Below are positions 34,188 to 43,657 of a DNA stretch of 64,000 nucleotides, in pieces. Position numbers and translations under genes: made by a program. The DNA comes from Flavobacterium sp. H122 (lineage in GTDB: Bacteria > Bacteroidota > Bacteroidia > Flavobacteriales > Flavobacteriaceae): NCBI RefSeq assembly GCF_004959765.1, contig NZ_SJZD01000007.1, forward strand, positions 62,001 through 126,000, read 5' to 3'. Every line of letters starts with the position of its first letter. The first letter of the stretch is position 1. The notes below the pieces were generated by a model. The model did not search any database. It was not told the origin of the DNA and worked only from the letters and a program-made list of their open reading frames with translations.

Positions 34188-36647
34188 TTACAACTTAGCA
34201 CTCAATTTCACACTAAACACACGGGAAGTTAAATAATTTGGCACTCCGTACTGCCTCTTAGAATAAACATCACGAACCCAGGTATTGGTTATAGCATTTT
34301 GATTATTAAACATATTAAAAATTTCAAGACCTATGGCTAAATCCCTGAAATGACGAAGCCAGTTGTCTTTTTCCTTAGCACGCGCCCTGTCTGTAAGCAC
34401 ATAAGAAAAACCTACATCAGCACGACGGTAATCCCTTAGTCTTTGCTGATAATCATAAGGATCAGCATACGAAGGAGAACCACCGGGCAAACCTGTGTTA
34501 TAGACCAAATTAAGATAAATCTTCATTGCCGGAATGTTAGGGACATAATCCTGAAACAAAACACCAAATTTCAATCGTTGGTCTGTTGGCCGGGCAATAT
34601 CTCCACGTCCATCTATATTTTCTTCTGTCTTTAAATACCCAAAACTTAACCACGACTCAGTACCAGGTACAAATTCACCATTCAATCGCATATCTATACC
34701 TTGGGCATAAGCTTCTGCGTTATTTTCTGCACGATAGCGGATACGGACATTATCAAGCGTATAAGGATTTACATCTGTCAATTTTTTATAATACACTTCC
34801 GAAACCAATTTAAATGGCCTGTCCCACATTTTGAAACTATAATCATTACCCAACACAATATGAACAGACTGCTGTGCTTTTACATTAGGCCTGACCATTC
34901 CTAAAGAATCCCTTAATTCTCTGTAAAAAGGTGGCTGATGGTACCATCCTCCTGAAATCCGGAACAGCATATCATTTTTCCAGTTGGGCTTAATCGCAAA
35001 TTGCGCACGCGGACTAACCGTTATCTGGCTTTTACCATTCAAATTATCACCTTCTACTTTCCATTGATGAGCACGGACACCAATATTGGTAAAAATATCA
35101 TGCTCTCCCCATTTAGAACGTCTGTTCCATTGCGCATAACCGGAAAATCGGTTAATATTTGTATAATTAATTGCACGGACATTATTATAAGGAACCAATG
35201 GTCCTGTATAAGGATTATAAGGCTGATCGTTTACAGGAAGTTCCAATCGTGGATTATTCAAGGAGAATCCGGCTGAATCAATAACCTCCCACTCTCTTAA
35301 ACGATCACGAATGCTTTCCCGTGTATATTTAAAACCCCAATCAAGCTGATTATCATTCTTTTTATGATTTCCTTTAACTTCTGCATTAAAAATTAAAGCA
35401 TCCAGATCATTTCTGGCATGTGTCAGTTGCGAACCAATTCCTCTTGAATATTCAACTTCACCAAAATTTTCATCACCTAAATTCGAATTTACTTCTCCTA
35501 ATCTGTATTGTCCTAAAATATCAAAATATTCTTGTTCAACAGTGTGATACATTGAAGTAATCAGCTTCAGATTAGAATCCTCATTAATTTTATAAGTCGA
35601 TTTTAAAGCCCCGAAAACAGTAGTGTATTTATCTTTCTCCTGTCCTTCATAATACACAAGCAAAGCTATAGGGTCTGTCAAAGTTCCAAAATTTGTCTGG
35701 CGCGTCAATGGCTTGTAATCATAACGGTTTTCCGAAATATTTCCCAAAAACCCAAACTGCCATTTAGTATTAGGTGTAAAAGTGACATACGTTTGTGCAT
35801 CGGCAAAACGGGGGCGGAAATTCGTTTCAGTTTCCTGACTTTTTACCAGCAGACTGTTATCACGGTAACGAACACCTGTAACAGCACTCCATTTCTGATT
35901 TTTAGATACGTTATCCATTGACACGCCTCCACCTAAAAAGGAAGCATCAAGAGTAGCACCGAATTTGGTTGGTTTTCTATACGTAATATCTAAAACCGAG
36001 GACAGTTTATCACCAAATTTCGCCTGAAAACCACCTGAAGAAAATTCTACATTCTGTACCAAATCAGTGTTGGTAAAACTCAAACCTTCCTGCTGGCCTG
36101 AACGGATTAGAAAAGGCCTGTACACCTCAATCTCATTTACATAGACCAGATTTTCATCATAATTACCGCCACGAACCGCATACTGCGTACTCAATTCGTT
36201 ATTGGCATTCACCCCGGGCAATGATTTCAAGATGTTTTCCACACCGGGATTGGCTCCTGGAATCAATCGGATTGCTTTGGGTGAAATTGTAATTATCCCT
36301 TCAACTCTTTTTTTATTATTATTTACTATTACAACCTCGCCAAGCTGTTCTGCCGAACTTTTTAAAATTATATTAAATTCATAGTCTTCATTCGGCTTTA
36401 ATTCCAATGCAATAACTGCCGATTTTAAAGATAAATGACTGAATTTTAAATTCGATTTTACACCCGAAGGTATTGTAAGCTGATAAAATCCATTTTCATT
36501 AGACTGAGTTGACCAGTCCTGAAAAGAAACATTTACATCTTTAACAGGTTTGTTAGCTTCGTCAAGAATCACCCCTTTGACCCTGGCAGATTGTGCCAAT
36601 AAAAATGAAGAAAAAAATAATAAAATAAGAATGAATTTTGTTTTCAA
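34188..36647 (-). CDS. TonB-dependent receptor with carboxypeptidase-like N-terminal domain
   Basis: An 819-residue outer-membrane receptor. After the signal peptide (ends LLAQ) there is a carboxypeptidase-like regulatory domain (VKGVILDEANKPVKDVNVSF to LKFSHLSLKSAVIAL), then a plug (GANPGVENILKSLPGVNANN, with AVRGGNYDENLVYVNEIEVY) and a barrel ending in FSVKLSAKL. It imports a TonB/ExbBD-energised ligand, unknown here. The start codon must be TTG: no ATG lies near the signal peptide and the TTG follows the M23 gene stop by three bases, so the two genes are tightly coupled. Confidence 0.92.
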   Translation of the reverse strand: MKTKFILILLFFSSFLLAQSARVKGVILDEANKPVKDVNVSFQDWSTQSNENGFYQLTIPSGVKSNLKFSHLSLKSAVIALELKPNEDYEFNIILKSSAEQLGEVVIVNNNKKRVEGIITISPKAIRLIPGANPGVENILKSLPGVNANNELSTQYAVRGGNYDENLVYVNEIEVYRPFLIRSGQQEGLSFTNTDLVQNVEFSSGGFQAKFGDKLSSVLDITYRKPTKFGATLDASFLGGGVSMDNVSKNQKWSAVTGVRYRDNSLLVKSQETETNFRPRFADAQTYVTFTPNTKWQFGFLGNISENRYDYKPLTRQTNFGTLTDPIALLVYYEGQEKDKYTTVFGALKSTYKINEDSNLKLITSMYHTVEQEYFDILGQYRLGEVNSNLGDENFGEVEYSRGIGSQLTHARNDLDALIFNAEVKGNHKKNDNQLDWGFKYTRESIRDRLREWEVIDSAGFSLNNPRLELPVNDQPYNPYTGPLVPYNNVRAINYTNINRFSGYAQWNRRSKWGEHDIFTNIGVRAHQWKVEGDNLNGKSQITVSPRAQFAIKPNWKNDMLFRISGGWYHQPPFYRELRDSLGMVRPNVKAQQSVHIVLGNDYSFKMWDRPFKLVSEVYYKKLTDVNPYTLDNVRIRYRAENNAEAYAQGIDMRLNGEFVPGTESWLSFGYLKTEENIDGRGDIARPTDQRLKFGVLFQDYVPNIPAMKIYLNLVYNTGLPGGSPSYADPYDYQQRLRDYRRADVGFSYVLTDRARAKEKDNWLRHFRDLAIGLEIFNMFNNQNAITNTWVRDVYSKRQYGVPNYLTSRVFSVKLSAKL

Positions 36648-36650
36648 AAT

Positions 36651-38345
36651 TTATGATTTGGTTTTTAAAAAATACGACTCAAAGACCGATGAATTCCCTA
36701 AATTATCTTTGACAATAATTTTAAAATCATTTCGCCCGTCCTGATACATATCATCGGTAAAATAATGTGTTAATCTATTTAATTTGTTTTCATACTCCAT
36801 TAATATCCACTTCCCATTCAAATAGGCTTCATATTCCCCTATACCGGATAAATTGTCAGATATGGATATTTTCAATGTTTTGAGAGAATCGATTTGCTCA
36901 CCTTCTTTAAAATTTGGCGAATATATTTTGGGAGCTATAGTATCTTTTGCCAATAAAAATCTGCCCAGTTTTTTTACTTTAATTGAAAACGCATCATCTT
37001 TTTTAAAAGTTTTATTATATTCGATTCTGCCTCCATCTATGTTTCCAATAAACATTTTTTCTCTTTCATCTGAAGACATTTTGGAAACATCAAAAGTAAT
37101 ACTAACCGGATTATTCATAGCCACACTTTCATCATGAAAATACAATTCGTTGTTTTTGACATCGAATTTCACATAAAAATCATCATAAAAAGTATTTTCA
37201 GGCACAAAAACAGATATGCCGTCTTTGGCATAACTATGTTCATTTTGAGATTTTAAAAAATAAGGAGTCTGCGTTTCATCTTTAGGTTGCTTAAGCGGCA
37301 GTAAACCATAAGAAATAGGAATATTGATTGTGTTTTGATTGCCATGAAAATCCTGAATCACAATTTTATAATTCATGGTAAGATTAGTAGAAACATCTAT
37401 TTTACCATTATTCTTCATTGTTTTAATAATATTTTCCGGATACAAATAACACACAAACAATTTTTGAAACCGCTGATGTGTTTGCTTATATCTGGGATAA
37501 TCTATAAAACAATTAATATGCTTTGTCTCATCAAATGAAAAAGTATCAAACTCATAACCGTAATAAGGCATACCGTTCAGATAAGCACTCAATTTGAAGA
37601 TTCCGTTTTTACCGTAATTATAATCGGAAATATCGTGGGCATTTATCGCAAAACCTATTTTCCCTGAAGCCGTAATTTTTGAAGCCAGATAAGTCCCGTC
37701 TTTTTCTAAAGTCAAAGGAATAGTAACAGGTTTAGCTGAACCATTAACATTGCCTGTCTCCCCAAGAGAATACACAAGTAAACCGCTGATTACGGGAGCT
37801 TTGCTGTCTTTTACCAATTTATCATACCCAAAAAGGTACGGATTGATAATAAACTCCGATTTGGTATCTCTGATCTCAAAATGCAGATGTGGTCCGCTTG
37901 ACCCCCCGGTATTACCCGAATACCCAATCAAATCACCTTTTTTTACTGGAATCACATTCGCTTCCGGCCGTAACTCCAGTGTATAACTCTTCTGCTCATA
38001 CTGATTCGAACGGGTGTATTTATCAATAGCAGGCGAAAACATCTGTAAATGTGCATAAACAGTAGTAAACCCGTTTGGATGATCGATGTACAAACATTTT
38101 CCATAACCAAAATTGGAAACATTAATGCGGGATATAAAACCATCGGCTGTTGCATATACTGGAAAACCTTCTTTTTGATTGGTTCTGAAATCTATTCCCG
38201 AATGAAAATGATTCGGTCTCAGTTCACCAAAGGAACCGGCTATTGCCAGATTGATATCCAAAGGCGAGCCGAAATAATCCTTGGGATATTTATCCTGAGC
38301 CAATGAAATTGAGCAAACCAATAAAAAAAACAACCAGTTTTTCAT
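36651..38345 (-). CDS. M23 family metallopeptidase (LytM-type)
   Basis: A 564-residue periplasmic peptidase with a signal peptide ending SLAQ. The N-terminal part holds an M23 domain with the zinc site HFHSGIDFRTN and GPHLHFEIRD, flanked by AYATADGF-type (PVYATADGFISRIN) and TVYAHLQMFSP motifs. M23 enzymes cleave peptidoglycan cross-links. The following 300 residues are beta-rich, probably several immunoglobulin-like modules (SDNLSGIGEYEAYLNGKW near the end). The TonB receptor gene begins three bases downstream, suggesting an outer-membrane or cell-wall-assembly link between the two. Confidence 0.9.
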   Translation of the reverse strand: MKNWLFFLLVCSISLAQDKYPKDYFGSPLDINLAIAGSFGELRPNHFHSGIDFRTNQKEGFPVYATADGFISRINVSNFGYGKCLYIDHPNGFTTVYAHLQMFSPAIDKYTRSNQYEQKSYTLELRPEANVIPVKKGDLIGYSGNTGGSSGPHLHFEIRDTKSEFIINPYLFGYDKLVKDSKAPVISGLLVYSLGETGNVNGSAKPVTIPLTLEKDGTYLASKITASGKIGFAINAHDISDYNYGKNGIFKLSAYLNGMPYYGYEFDTFSFDETKHINCFIDYPRYKQTHQRFQKLFVCYLYPENIIKTMKNNGKIDVSTNLTMNYKIVIQDFHGNQNTINIPISYGLLPLKQPKDETQTPYFLKSQNEHSYAKDGISVFVPENTFYDDFYVKFDVKNNELYFHDESVAMNNPVSITFDVSKMSSDEREKMFIGNIDGGRIEYNKTFKKDDAFSIKVKKLGRFLLAKDTIAPKIYSPNFKEGEQIDSLKTLKISISDNLSGIGEYEAYLNGKWILMEYENKLNRLTHYFTDDMYQDGRNDFKIIVKDNLGNSSVFESYFLKTKS

Positions 38346-38475
38346 ACTTAATATTTGCGCTAATATAAAGAATTTGTTTAATAAAATTTTACTCGGATTC
38401 TTCTTAATATAAGAGATTAATTTTTAAGGAATTGTAACAAAAAAACAACAATTATCATTTTTTTTTTCAATGCAG

Positions 38476-38506
38476 TTGTTATAATTCAATTTAAAATTTA
38501 ACTTTG
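38476..38506 (+). promoter_or_regulatory. Promoter of the coiled-coil/zapA operon
   Basis: TTG (38476-38478), 20 bp, TAACTTTG (38499-38506): both Bacteroidota promoter boxes match. It precedes the coiled-coil gene by about 28 bp. Confidence 0.75.
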
Positions 38507-38533
38507 TGAAGTGATGTATGTATTTTTATTGCA

Positions 38534-38824
38534 ATGAGTGAAATAAGAGGAATAGTTGATTCTCTTGAAGTTAGGTTTCAAATGCTTGTAAATAAATTGG
38601 AAAATTTAAAGCAGGCTAACAATGAATTGACATTGAAACTTAAATATTCGGAAGCAATTATTCAAAAACAGGCCGACGAAATTAAAACTCTGAAAGCCGA
38701 TTTTGACTCAATAAAAATTACAAACTCACTTTTAGGTAGTGACGAATACAAAAGAGATACAAAACTCAAAATAAATTCATTAATCAAAGAAATTGATTAC
38801 TGCATAGCCCAACTTTCTGATTAG
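38534..38824 (+). CDS. Coiled-coil protein, possible ZapA partner
   Basis: A 96-residue protein that is nearly all heptad-like helix (VRFQMLVNKLENLKQANNEL, then TLKLKYSEAIIQKQADEIKT). It ends 8 bp before zapA on the same transcript. In enterobacteria the coiled-coil ZapB partners with ZapA and the cell-division ring; a similar role is plausible here by size, composition and position, but direct homology cannot be asserted. Confidence 0.7.
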   Translation: MSEIRGIVDSLEVRFQMLVNKLENLKQANNELTLKLKYSEAIIQKQADEIKTLKADFDSIKITNSLLGSDEYKRDTKLKINSLIKEIDYCIAQLSD

Positions 38825-38832
38825 AAAGCGAA

Positions 38833-39129
38833 ATGAGTGAAAAATTAAAAATCAAAATATCAATTGCCGACCGCGTTTACCCATTAACAGTAGACCCAAG
38901 TCAGGAAGAAGGTTTAAGAAGTGCCTCCAGGAAAATTGATGCTATGATTAAGCAATTTGAACAAAATTATGCTGTGCGTGACAAACAGGATGTTTTAGCT
39001 ATGTGCGCCCTTCAGTTTGCAGCGCAATCAGAGCAAAAACAAATTGACAAAAACAATCTGGAAGAATCGACAAAACAGAAACTTCAGGAATTGAATGATT
39101 TATTGGGAGACTATCTCGAAAACAAATAA
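38833..39129 (+). CDS. zapA: Cell division protein ZapA
   Basis: A 98-residue ZapA, which binds and bundles FtsZ at mid-cell. The N-terminal fold KLKIKISIADRVYPLTVDPS and EEGLRSASRKIDAMIKQFEQ followed by MCALQFAAQSEQ and a long C-terminal coiled coil match the family. It is the second gene after the coiled-coil partner, and a 6S-type RNA and rny lie downstream, the same zapA-6S order as in many proteobacteria. Confidence 0.93.
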   Translation: MSEKLKIKISIADRVYPLTVDPSQEEGLRSASRKIDAMIKQFEQNYAVRDKQDVLAMCALQFAAQSEQKQIDKNNLEESTKQKLQELNDLLGDYLENK

Positions 39130-39160
39130 ACGAACGTTCTTAACATAAAATAACGATACT

Positions 39161-39318
39161 ACCTACATTAGTCATCATTTGATAAACTCAACACTAACGT
39201 TTTAAACAGGTGAATCTTCAATACTATAGCAGGCCTTTAAGTGGGAAGCTTGAACATTGAGTTAACCTAAAACTTGTCTACACGAGTTTATGCAATTCTT
39301 CTAATGTAGGTTTTTTTA
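39161..39318 (+). ncRNA. ssrS: 6S-type regulatory RNA (6S-Flavo)
   Basis: The 160-bp spacer folds as a long, mostly self-complementary rod. The closing stem is ACCTACATTAG (39161-39171) with CTAATGTAGGT (39301-39311), followed by TTTTTT. The next helix is TAAACTC (39183-39189) with GAGTTTA (39284-39290), then GTTTTA (39199-39204) with TAAAAC (39268-39273), leaving a wide internal bulge. This is the shape of 6S RNA, which binds the housekeeping RNA polymerase, and the position next to zapA is that of ssrS. The Rfam 6S-Flavo family is the likely match. No exact processing ends can be given. Confidence 0.75.
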
Positions 39319-39340
39319 TATATAAATCTTAACACAAACT

Positions 39341-40903
39341 ATGGACATTTTAATACTAATTATTGTAGGAATTGTAGGAGTTGCCGGAGGATTTGGAATT
39401 GCTAAATATTTAGAAAAAACAAACGTTTCAAACCTGGTAAAAAATGCAAAGAAGGAAGCATCGTCAATATTAAAAGATGCAAACACGGAGGCTGAAAACA
39501 TTAAGAAGGATAAAATCCTGCAGGCTAAAGAAAAATTCATCGAACTGAAAGCTGAGCACGAGCAAGTCATTTTAGCACGCGACCGCAAAGTTGCAGAGGT
39601 TGAAAAAAGAGTAAGAGATAAAGAATCACAGGTTTCAAATGAATTGGCTAAAGCTAAAAAAGTTAACGATGAAGTTGAAGCTAAAATTGCCGATTACAGC
39701 AACAAACTTGAAACTTTAGAAAAGAAAACTTCTGAAGTAGAAAAGATGCACCGCTCTCAGGTAGAGCAACTTGAAGCTATTTCAGGTTTATCTGCAGAAG
39801 AGGCTAAAGATCAATTAGTGGAAAGCTTAAAAGCTGAAGCTAAAACTAACGCAATGGCCCACATTCAGGAAACCATTGAAGAAGCCAAATTAACCGCGCA
39901 ACAGGAAGCTAAGAAAATCATCATCAACACTATTCAACGTGTAGGTACAGAAGAAGCAGTTGAAAACTGTGTATCTGTATTCAACATTGAATCTGACGAT
40001 GTAAAAGGACGCATCATTGGCCGTGAGGGACGTAACATACGCGCTATCGAAGCAGCAACAGGAGTTGAAATCATCGTTGACGACACCCCTGAAGCAATCA
40101 TACTTTCTTGTTTTGATCCGGTACGCCGTGAAATTGCACGTTTATCATTACACAAATTAGTAACTGACGGACGTATTCACCCGGCACGTATTGAAGAAGT
40201 GGTTGCTAAAACCACAAAGCAAATTGAAGAAGAAATCATTGAAGTAGGTAAACGCACCGTTATCGATTTAGGAATTCATGGTTTACACCCTGAATTAATC
40301 AAAATCGTGGGACGTATGAAATACCGTTCTTCGTACGGACAAAACTTATTGCAGCACTCGCGAGAAGTAGCAAAACTTTGCGGTATCATGGCTGCCGAAC
40401 TTGGATTAAACGTAAAACTTGCCAAAAGAGCCGGTTTACTGCATGATATAGGTAAAGTTCCTGAAACTGAAAGTGATTTACCGCACGCATTGTTAGGTAT
40501 GCAGTGGGCAGAAAAATATGGTGAAAAAGAAGAAGTTTGCAACGCCATAGGTGCGCACCACGATGAAATTGAAATGAAATCGTTAATTTCACCTGTAATC
40601 CAGGTGTGTGATGCAATTTCAGGCGCAAGACCAGGCGCAAGACGTCAGGTTTTAGATTCTTACATTCAACGTTTGAAAGACCTTGAGGATATCGCTTATG
40701 GTTTTGGAGGTGTTAAGAGTGCTTATGCAATCCAAGCCGGACGTGAATTACGTGTTATTGTAGAAAGTGAAAAAGTTACCGATGAAATGGCAGCTAAATT
40801 ATCTTTCGATATTTCACACAAAATTCAAACTGAAATGACCTATCCGGGTCAGGTAAAAATCACAGTTATCCGTGAAACGAGAGCTGTAAATATTGCAAAA
40901 TAA
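39341..40903 (+). CDS. rny: Ribonuclease Y
   Basis: A 520-residue membrane-anchored endoribonuclease that starts mRNA decay. One N-terminal helix ([17 protein letters not shown]) is followed by a long coiled coil (residues about 20-200), a KH domain ([20 protein letters not shown]) and an HD domain with [14 protein letters not shown]. The full RNase Y order and length are present. It begins about 20 bp after the 6S RNA end and is followed by a bidirectional terminator. Confidence 0.96.
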   Translation: MDILILIIVGIVGVAGGFGIAKYLEKTNVSNLVKNAKKEASSILKDANTEAENIKKDKILQAKEKFIELKAEHEQVILARDRKVAEVEKRVRDKESQVSNELAKAKKVNDEVEAKIADYSNKLETLEKKTSEVEKMHRSQVEQLEAISGLSAEEAKDQLVESLKAEAKTNAMAHIQETIEEAKLTAQQEAKKIIINTIQRVGTEEAVENCVSVFNIESDDVKGRIIGREGRNIRAIEAATGVEIIVDDTPEAIILSCFDPVRREIARLSLHKLVTDGRIHPARIEEVVAKTTKQIEEEIIEVGKRTVIDLGIHGLHPELIKIVGRMKYRSSYGQNLLQHSREVAKLCGIMAAELGLNVKLAKRAGLLHDIGKVPETESDLPHALLGMQWAEKYGEKEEVCNAIGAHHDEIEMKSLISPVIQVCDAISGARPGARRQVLDSYIQRLKDLEDIAYGFGGVKSAYAIQAGRELRVIVESEKVTDEMAAKLSFDISHKIQTEMTYPGQVKITVIRETRAVNIAK

Positions 40904-40921
40904 TCTGATTAAATTTTGTTC

Positions 40922-40958
40922 ATAAAAAAGCACGCTTTTAGAAAGCGTGCTTTTTTTA
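40922..40958. terminator. Bidirectional terminator between rny and the sensor kinase
   Basis: AAAAAGCACGCTTT, loop TAG, AAAGCGTGCTTTTTT with A and T runs on the two sides, serving both convergent genes. Confidence 0.88.
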
Positions 40959-40972
40959 TTATCCGGTATGGA

Positions 40973-42487
40973 TTATTTTTTAAAATAAATTTTAAATATC
41001 GTCCCTGCTCCCACTTCGCTCTCCACTTCAATCTTACCTCCCATAGCTTCGATTTGATTTTTGGTAATATACAACCCAATTCCCGTCGAATCTTTATGCT
41101 TATGAAATGTTTTATACAATCCAAAAATTGAATCCTTGTATTTTACTAAATCAATACCAAGTCCGTTATCTTTTACACACAACACATTGTACTTCAAAAA
41201 TTCATCGGTCTGCTCCAGATAGAATTCTATTTTCTTTTCCTGTTTAGCAGGATCAGAATATTTGACGGCATTGGTACATAAATTCAAAATAACACTTTCC
41301 AAATAAGCAGGAATAAAAGAAACATGCAAAGCATCAGGCACATCGTTTACAACCTTAACCTCCTTTTTTTGAATTTCTTCATTTAAAACCAAAAGCACTT
41401 TGGACAAATATTCGGCTACATTCAAATATTGTTTTTCTTCATTTACCGCCACTTGAACATTGACCAACTCCACCAGATTCTCGATAGTCCCTGAAAGATC
41501 ATCAGAAACCGTCTGCAGACTCGTAATCACCTCCTCGGTAGTCAGGTAGCCATTTTTATGAAAAGTCAGCAGTGTACTGAAATTTCCCGTATGGTTTTTA
41601 AGATTATGCGATACGATATGCGCAAAATTCAAAAGTTTCCCTTTTTGGTTATTCACCATATCAAAAGTCTCCTGAAGCTTCTGCTCTTTGTCTTTTTGAA
41701 AAGTCACATCGGTATGCGTACCAATAATTCTTAAAGGCTTACCTTCTTCATCCCTTTGAATAACCTTTCCTCTGTCCAGAATCCATTTATAACGGCCATT
41801 GCAAAGCACACGGTGATAGGTTTCATAATACGGAATTTTACCATCAAAATGCTCCTGTATATTGCCAAAATAAGCCGCTCTATCATCAGGATGCACCAAT
41901 TCATCCCATTTTTCAGGATTAGAAATCAAATCATTGTCATCTTCATTAATTTCAAGGATTTTCAAAGACTGAGCTGAATAAAACACTTCATTTGTAACCA
42001 TATTCCAGTCCCAAACCCCTATACTTGAAGCTAAATTTGCAAACTGGCTTCTAAGCTCAGCAATACGGTGTTCTTCTTCCAGCTTTTTTTGTTTGGTAAT
42101 ATTGGAGTTAATACCAAAAAAAGCTGTTTTCCCGTTTTCCTGACATTCTGAGTTGGCTGTAATTTTATACCACCTTTTTCCAGCAACAGGAAGCATAACC
42201 CTGAATTCTATTTCCCAATAACCCGGATGCTCCATTTTTTGCAGGACCGAGCTGATAAATCTTGATTTATCATCAGGATGCATGATTCTTTTAAAGACTT
42301 CCCAAGGTGTACTTGAAAATTCCTCAAAATCGGTCTCACAGAATTCCTGGATTTGACCATTCATATAATCAAATCTCAAATCATTGTTTTTATCAACAGT
42401 AAACTGAAATATGATTATAGGCTGATTTGAAATAATCCTGTTCAAAAAAGCTTCGTCGTAAACGTTTAATCGCTCTTGTTTCTCCAT
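40973..42487 (-). CDS. PAS-domain sensor histidine kinase
   Basis: A 504-residue soluble kinase without membrane helices. Two to three PAS/PAC modules (about residues 15-130 and 140-265) precede the dimerisation segment with the phosphorylated histidine in FAHIVSHNLKNHTGNFST, a Bacteroidota variant of the HisKA box. The ATPase domain shows NLCTNAVKYSDP (N-box), KDNGLGIDLVKYKDSIFGL (G1) and STGIGLYITKNQIEAMGG (G2). No response regulator lies next to it. The ATG giving MEKQERLNVYDE is preferred to the TTG one codon earlier. Confidence 0.92.
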   Translation of the reverse strand: MEKQERLNVYDEAFLNRIISNQPIIIFQFTVDKNNDLRFDYMNGQIQEFCETDFEEFSSTPWEVFKRIMHPDDKSRFISSVLQKMEHPGYWEIEFRVMLPVAGKRWYKITANSECQENGKTAFFGINSNITKQKKLEEEHRIAELRSQFANLASSIGVWDWNMVTNEVFYSAQSLKILEINEDDNDLISNPEKWDELVHPDDRAAYFGNIQEHFDGKIPYYETYHRVLCNGRYKWILDRGKVIQRDEEGKPLRIIGTHTDVTFQKDKEQKLQETFDMVNNQKGKLLNFAHIVSHNLKNHTGNFSTLLTFHKNGYLTTEEVITSLQTVSDDLSGTIENLVELVNVQVAVNEEKQYLNVAEYLSKVLLVLNEEIQKKEVKVVNDVPDALHVSFIPAYLESVILNLCTNAVKYSDPAKQEKKIEFYLEQTDEFLKYNVLCVKDNGLGIDLVKYKDSIFGLYKTFHKHKDSTGIGLYITKNQIEAMGGKIEVESEVGAGTIFKIYFKK

Positions 42488-42490
42488 CAA

Positions 42491-42944
42491 GTAATTGGGT
42501 AAGTGACAATATTATAAAAATTTGCCGAAATATGAAAGGAAATCTCTCTGTTAAAATAAAATCAAAAAACGCAGCACTTTGATTTTCAGACATAAAAAAC
42601 ATATCTCCCGATATTTTAGATAAAAATTATCTTCAAAAACAGAAGCACAATCTGTAATTAAAGAGTTAAAAACTCTACTATCCGAATACTATGCCATAAT
42701 TTTACTACTCATTGCCGTACAGACGCCTCTGACTTCGCACTAGACAATAAGACCTTCTTCCAGAACTTATATTTAAACAAAGCTAGAGTTGTGCGGTATT
42801 GTTATATTTTTTGGTCTGCGAAGTCTGAGACGTTTGCGGAGCATCGTCAAAAAGAAAAGAATACTTCGCCGAACGGATTATCGAATTACGAAAAGCCCCC
42901 CCTAAAAAGAAACAAAAAAAAGACAAAACATTGATTATCAAATA
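42491..42944. other. Gene-free stretch with a long imperfect hairpin
   Basis: About 450 bp upstream of the kinase in which I see no gene. The conspicuous structure is an inverted repeat: CAGACGCCTCTGACTTCGCA (42720-42739) and TGCGAAGTCTGAGACGTTTG (42817-42836), 17 of 20 positions complementary. Inside it, ACAATA (42744-42749) pairs TATTGT (42797-42802), so the stem continues inward. A smaller palindrome, AGAGTTAAAAACTCT, lies at about 42662-42676. The GC-richer arms in an AT-rich setting suggest foreign or structured sequence; nothing else is recognised. Confidence 0.45.
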
Positions 42945-42982
42945 CTAAAAAACCCAAAACCTTATTTTAAAGATTTTGGGTT
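42945..42982 (-). terminator. Terminator of tRNA-Met
   Basis: On the minus strand AACCCAAAA, 14-nt loop, TTTTGGGTT and TTTT, starting 8 bp after the tRNA. Confidence 0.75.
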
Positions 42983-42989
42983 AAAATTG

Positions 42990-43063
42990 TAGCGAAGACG
43001 GGAGTTGAACCCGTGACCTCAGGGTTATGAATCCTGCGCTCTAACCAACTGAGCTACCTCGCC
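42990..43063 (-). tRNA. tRNA-Met (anticodon CAT)
   Basis: A 74-nt cloverleaf on the minus strand: acceptor GGCGAGG / CTTCGCT (two G-U pairs), D arm GCTC-AGTTGGTTA-GAGC, anticodon loop TTCATAA, variable AGGTC and T arm ACGGG-TTCAACT-CCCGT, discriminator A. CCA is not encoded. The first base pair is G-U, so it is not an initiator (which has an unpaired C1-A72). Elongator Met is favoured over lysidine-modified Ile2 by overall resemblance, not proven. Confidence 0.9.
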
Positions 43064-43098
43064 ATTTATTGGTCTCACATCCTTGCTGAATGCGGGTG

Positions 43099-43128
43099 CA
43101 AATATAGAACTAATTTTAAAGGTTGCAA
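43099..43128 (-). promoter_or_regulatory. tRNA-Met promoter
   Basis: Minus strand TTG (43128-43126), 19 bp, TATATTTG (43106-43099), followed by CACCC. Exact match to the Bacteroidota promoter pattern. Confidence 0.8.
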
Positions 43129-43206
43129 ACTTTTTTCAAAAAAATATATGTCAAAAAAATATTTTTTTTTAAAACTAAATTCTATATATTTCCAAAAAAA
43201 TTACTT

Positions 43207-43599
43207 ATGAATAATAAAGTACGATACGAATTAGAATTCCCTATACACTCATCTCCGCAGCTATTATATCAATACATTTCCACTCCATCCGGTTTACAGG
43301 AATGGTTTGCTGACAATGTAAATTCCCGTGGTGAATTTTTCACTTTCAAATGGGACGATTCTGAAGAGAAGGCACGTCTTTTCTCTAAAAAAACAGGTGA
43401 AAAGATCAAATTCAAATGGGTGGATTCTGAAAATAAAGACACTGAATACTATTTTGAATTAAGAATACTGGAAGATGATATTACAAAAGACGTGTCGTTA
43501 ATGGTGGTTGATTTTGCAGAACATGAAGATTTAGACGAAGCAAAAATGTTATGGGAAAATCAAATTTCCGATTTAAAACATGTAATAGGTTCTGTTTAA
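43207..43599 (+). CDS. START-like domain protein
   Basis: A 130-residue soluble protein of the START/Bet v 1-like (AHSA1-type) superfamily. Typical elements are FPIHSSPQLLYQYISTPSGL, then QEWFADNVNSRGEFFTFKWD and DEAKMLWENQISDLKHVIG as the long C-terminal helix that lines a ligand cavity. The ATG at 43207 removes a spurious 28-residue upstream extension that would be a poly-Lys/Phe run. Bacteroidota START-like proteins of this size are common; ligand unknown. A terminator follows. Confidence 0.82.
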   Translation: MNNKVRYELEFPIHSSPQLLYQYISTPSGLQEWFADNVNSRGEFFTFKWDDSEEKARLFSKKTGEKIKFKWVDSENKDTEYYFELRILEDDITKDVSLMVVDFAEHEDLDEAKMLWENQISDLKHVIGSV

Positions 43600-43615
43600 A
43601 ACATAATAAAAAACT

Positions 43616-43623
43616 TATCTTTG
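43616..43623 (+). promoter_or_regulatory. -7 element just before the START-gene terminator
   Basis: TATCTTTG, an exact TAnnTTTG match that touches the 5' base of the terminator stem. The transcript for the aminotransferase gene would begin inside the stem. Confidence 0.5.
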
Positions 43624-43657
43624 CCCCGTCCTGTTCTAAAAACAGGACGGGGTTTTA
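43624..43657 (+). terminator. Terminator after the START gene, in the leader of the next gene
   Basis: CCCCGTCCTGTT, loop CTAAA, AACAGGACGGGG, TTTTATTTT; a 12-bp GC-rich stem that ends 9 bp before the next ATG. Confidence 0.88.

Noticed and set aside
42990..43063. Initiator tRNA or lysidine-type tRNA-Ile2
   Set aside because: G1-U72 pairing and anticodon-stem sequence do not fit an initiator; Ile2 cannot be fully excluded but overall resemblance favours elongator Met.
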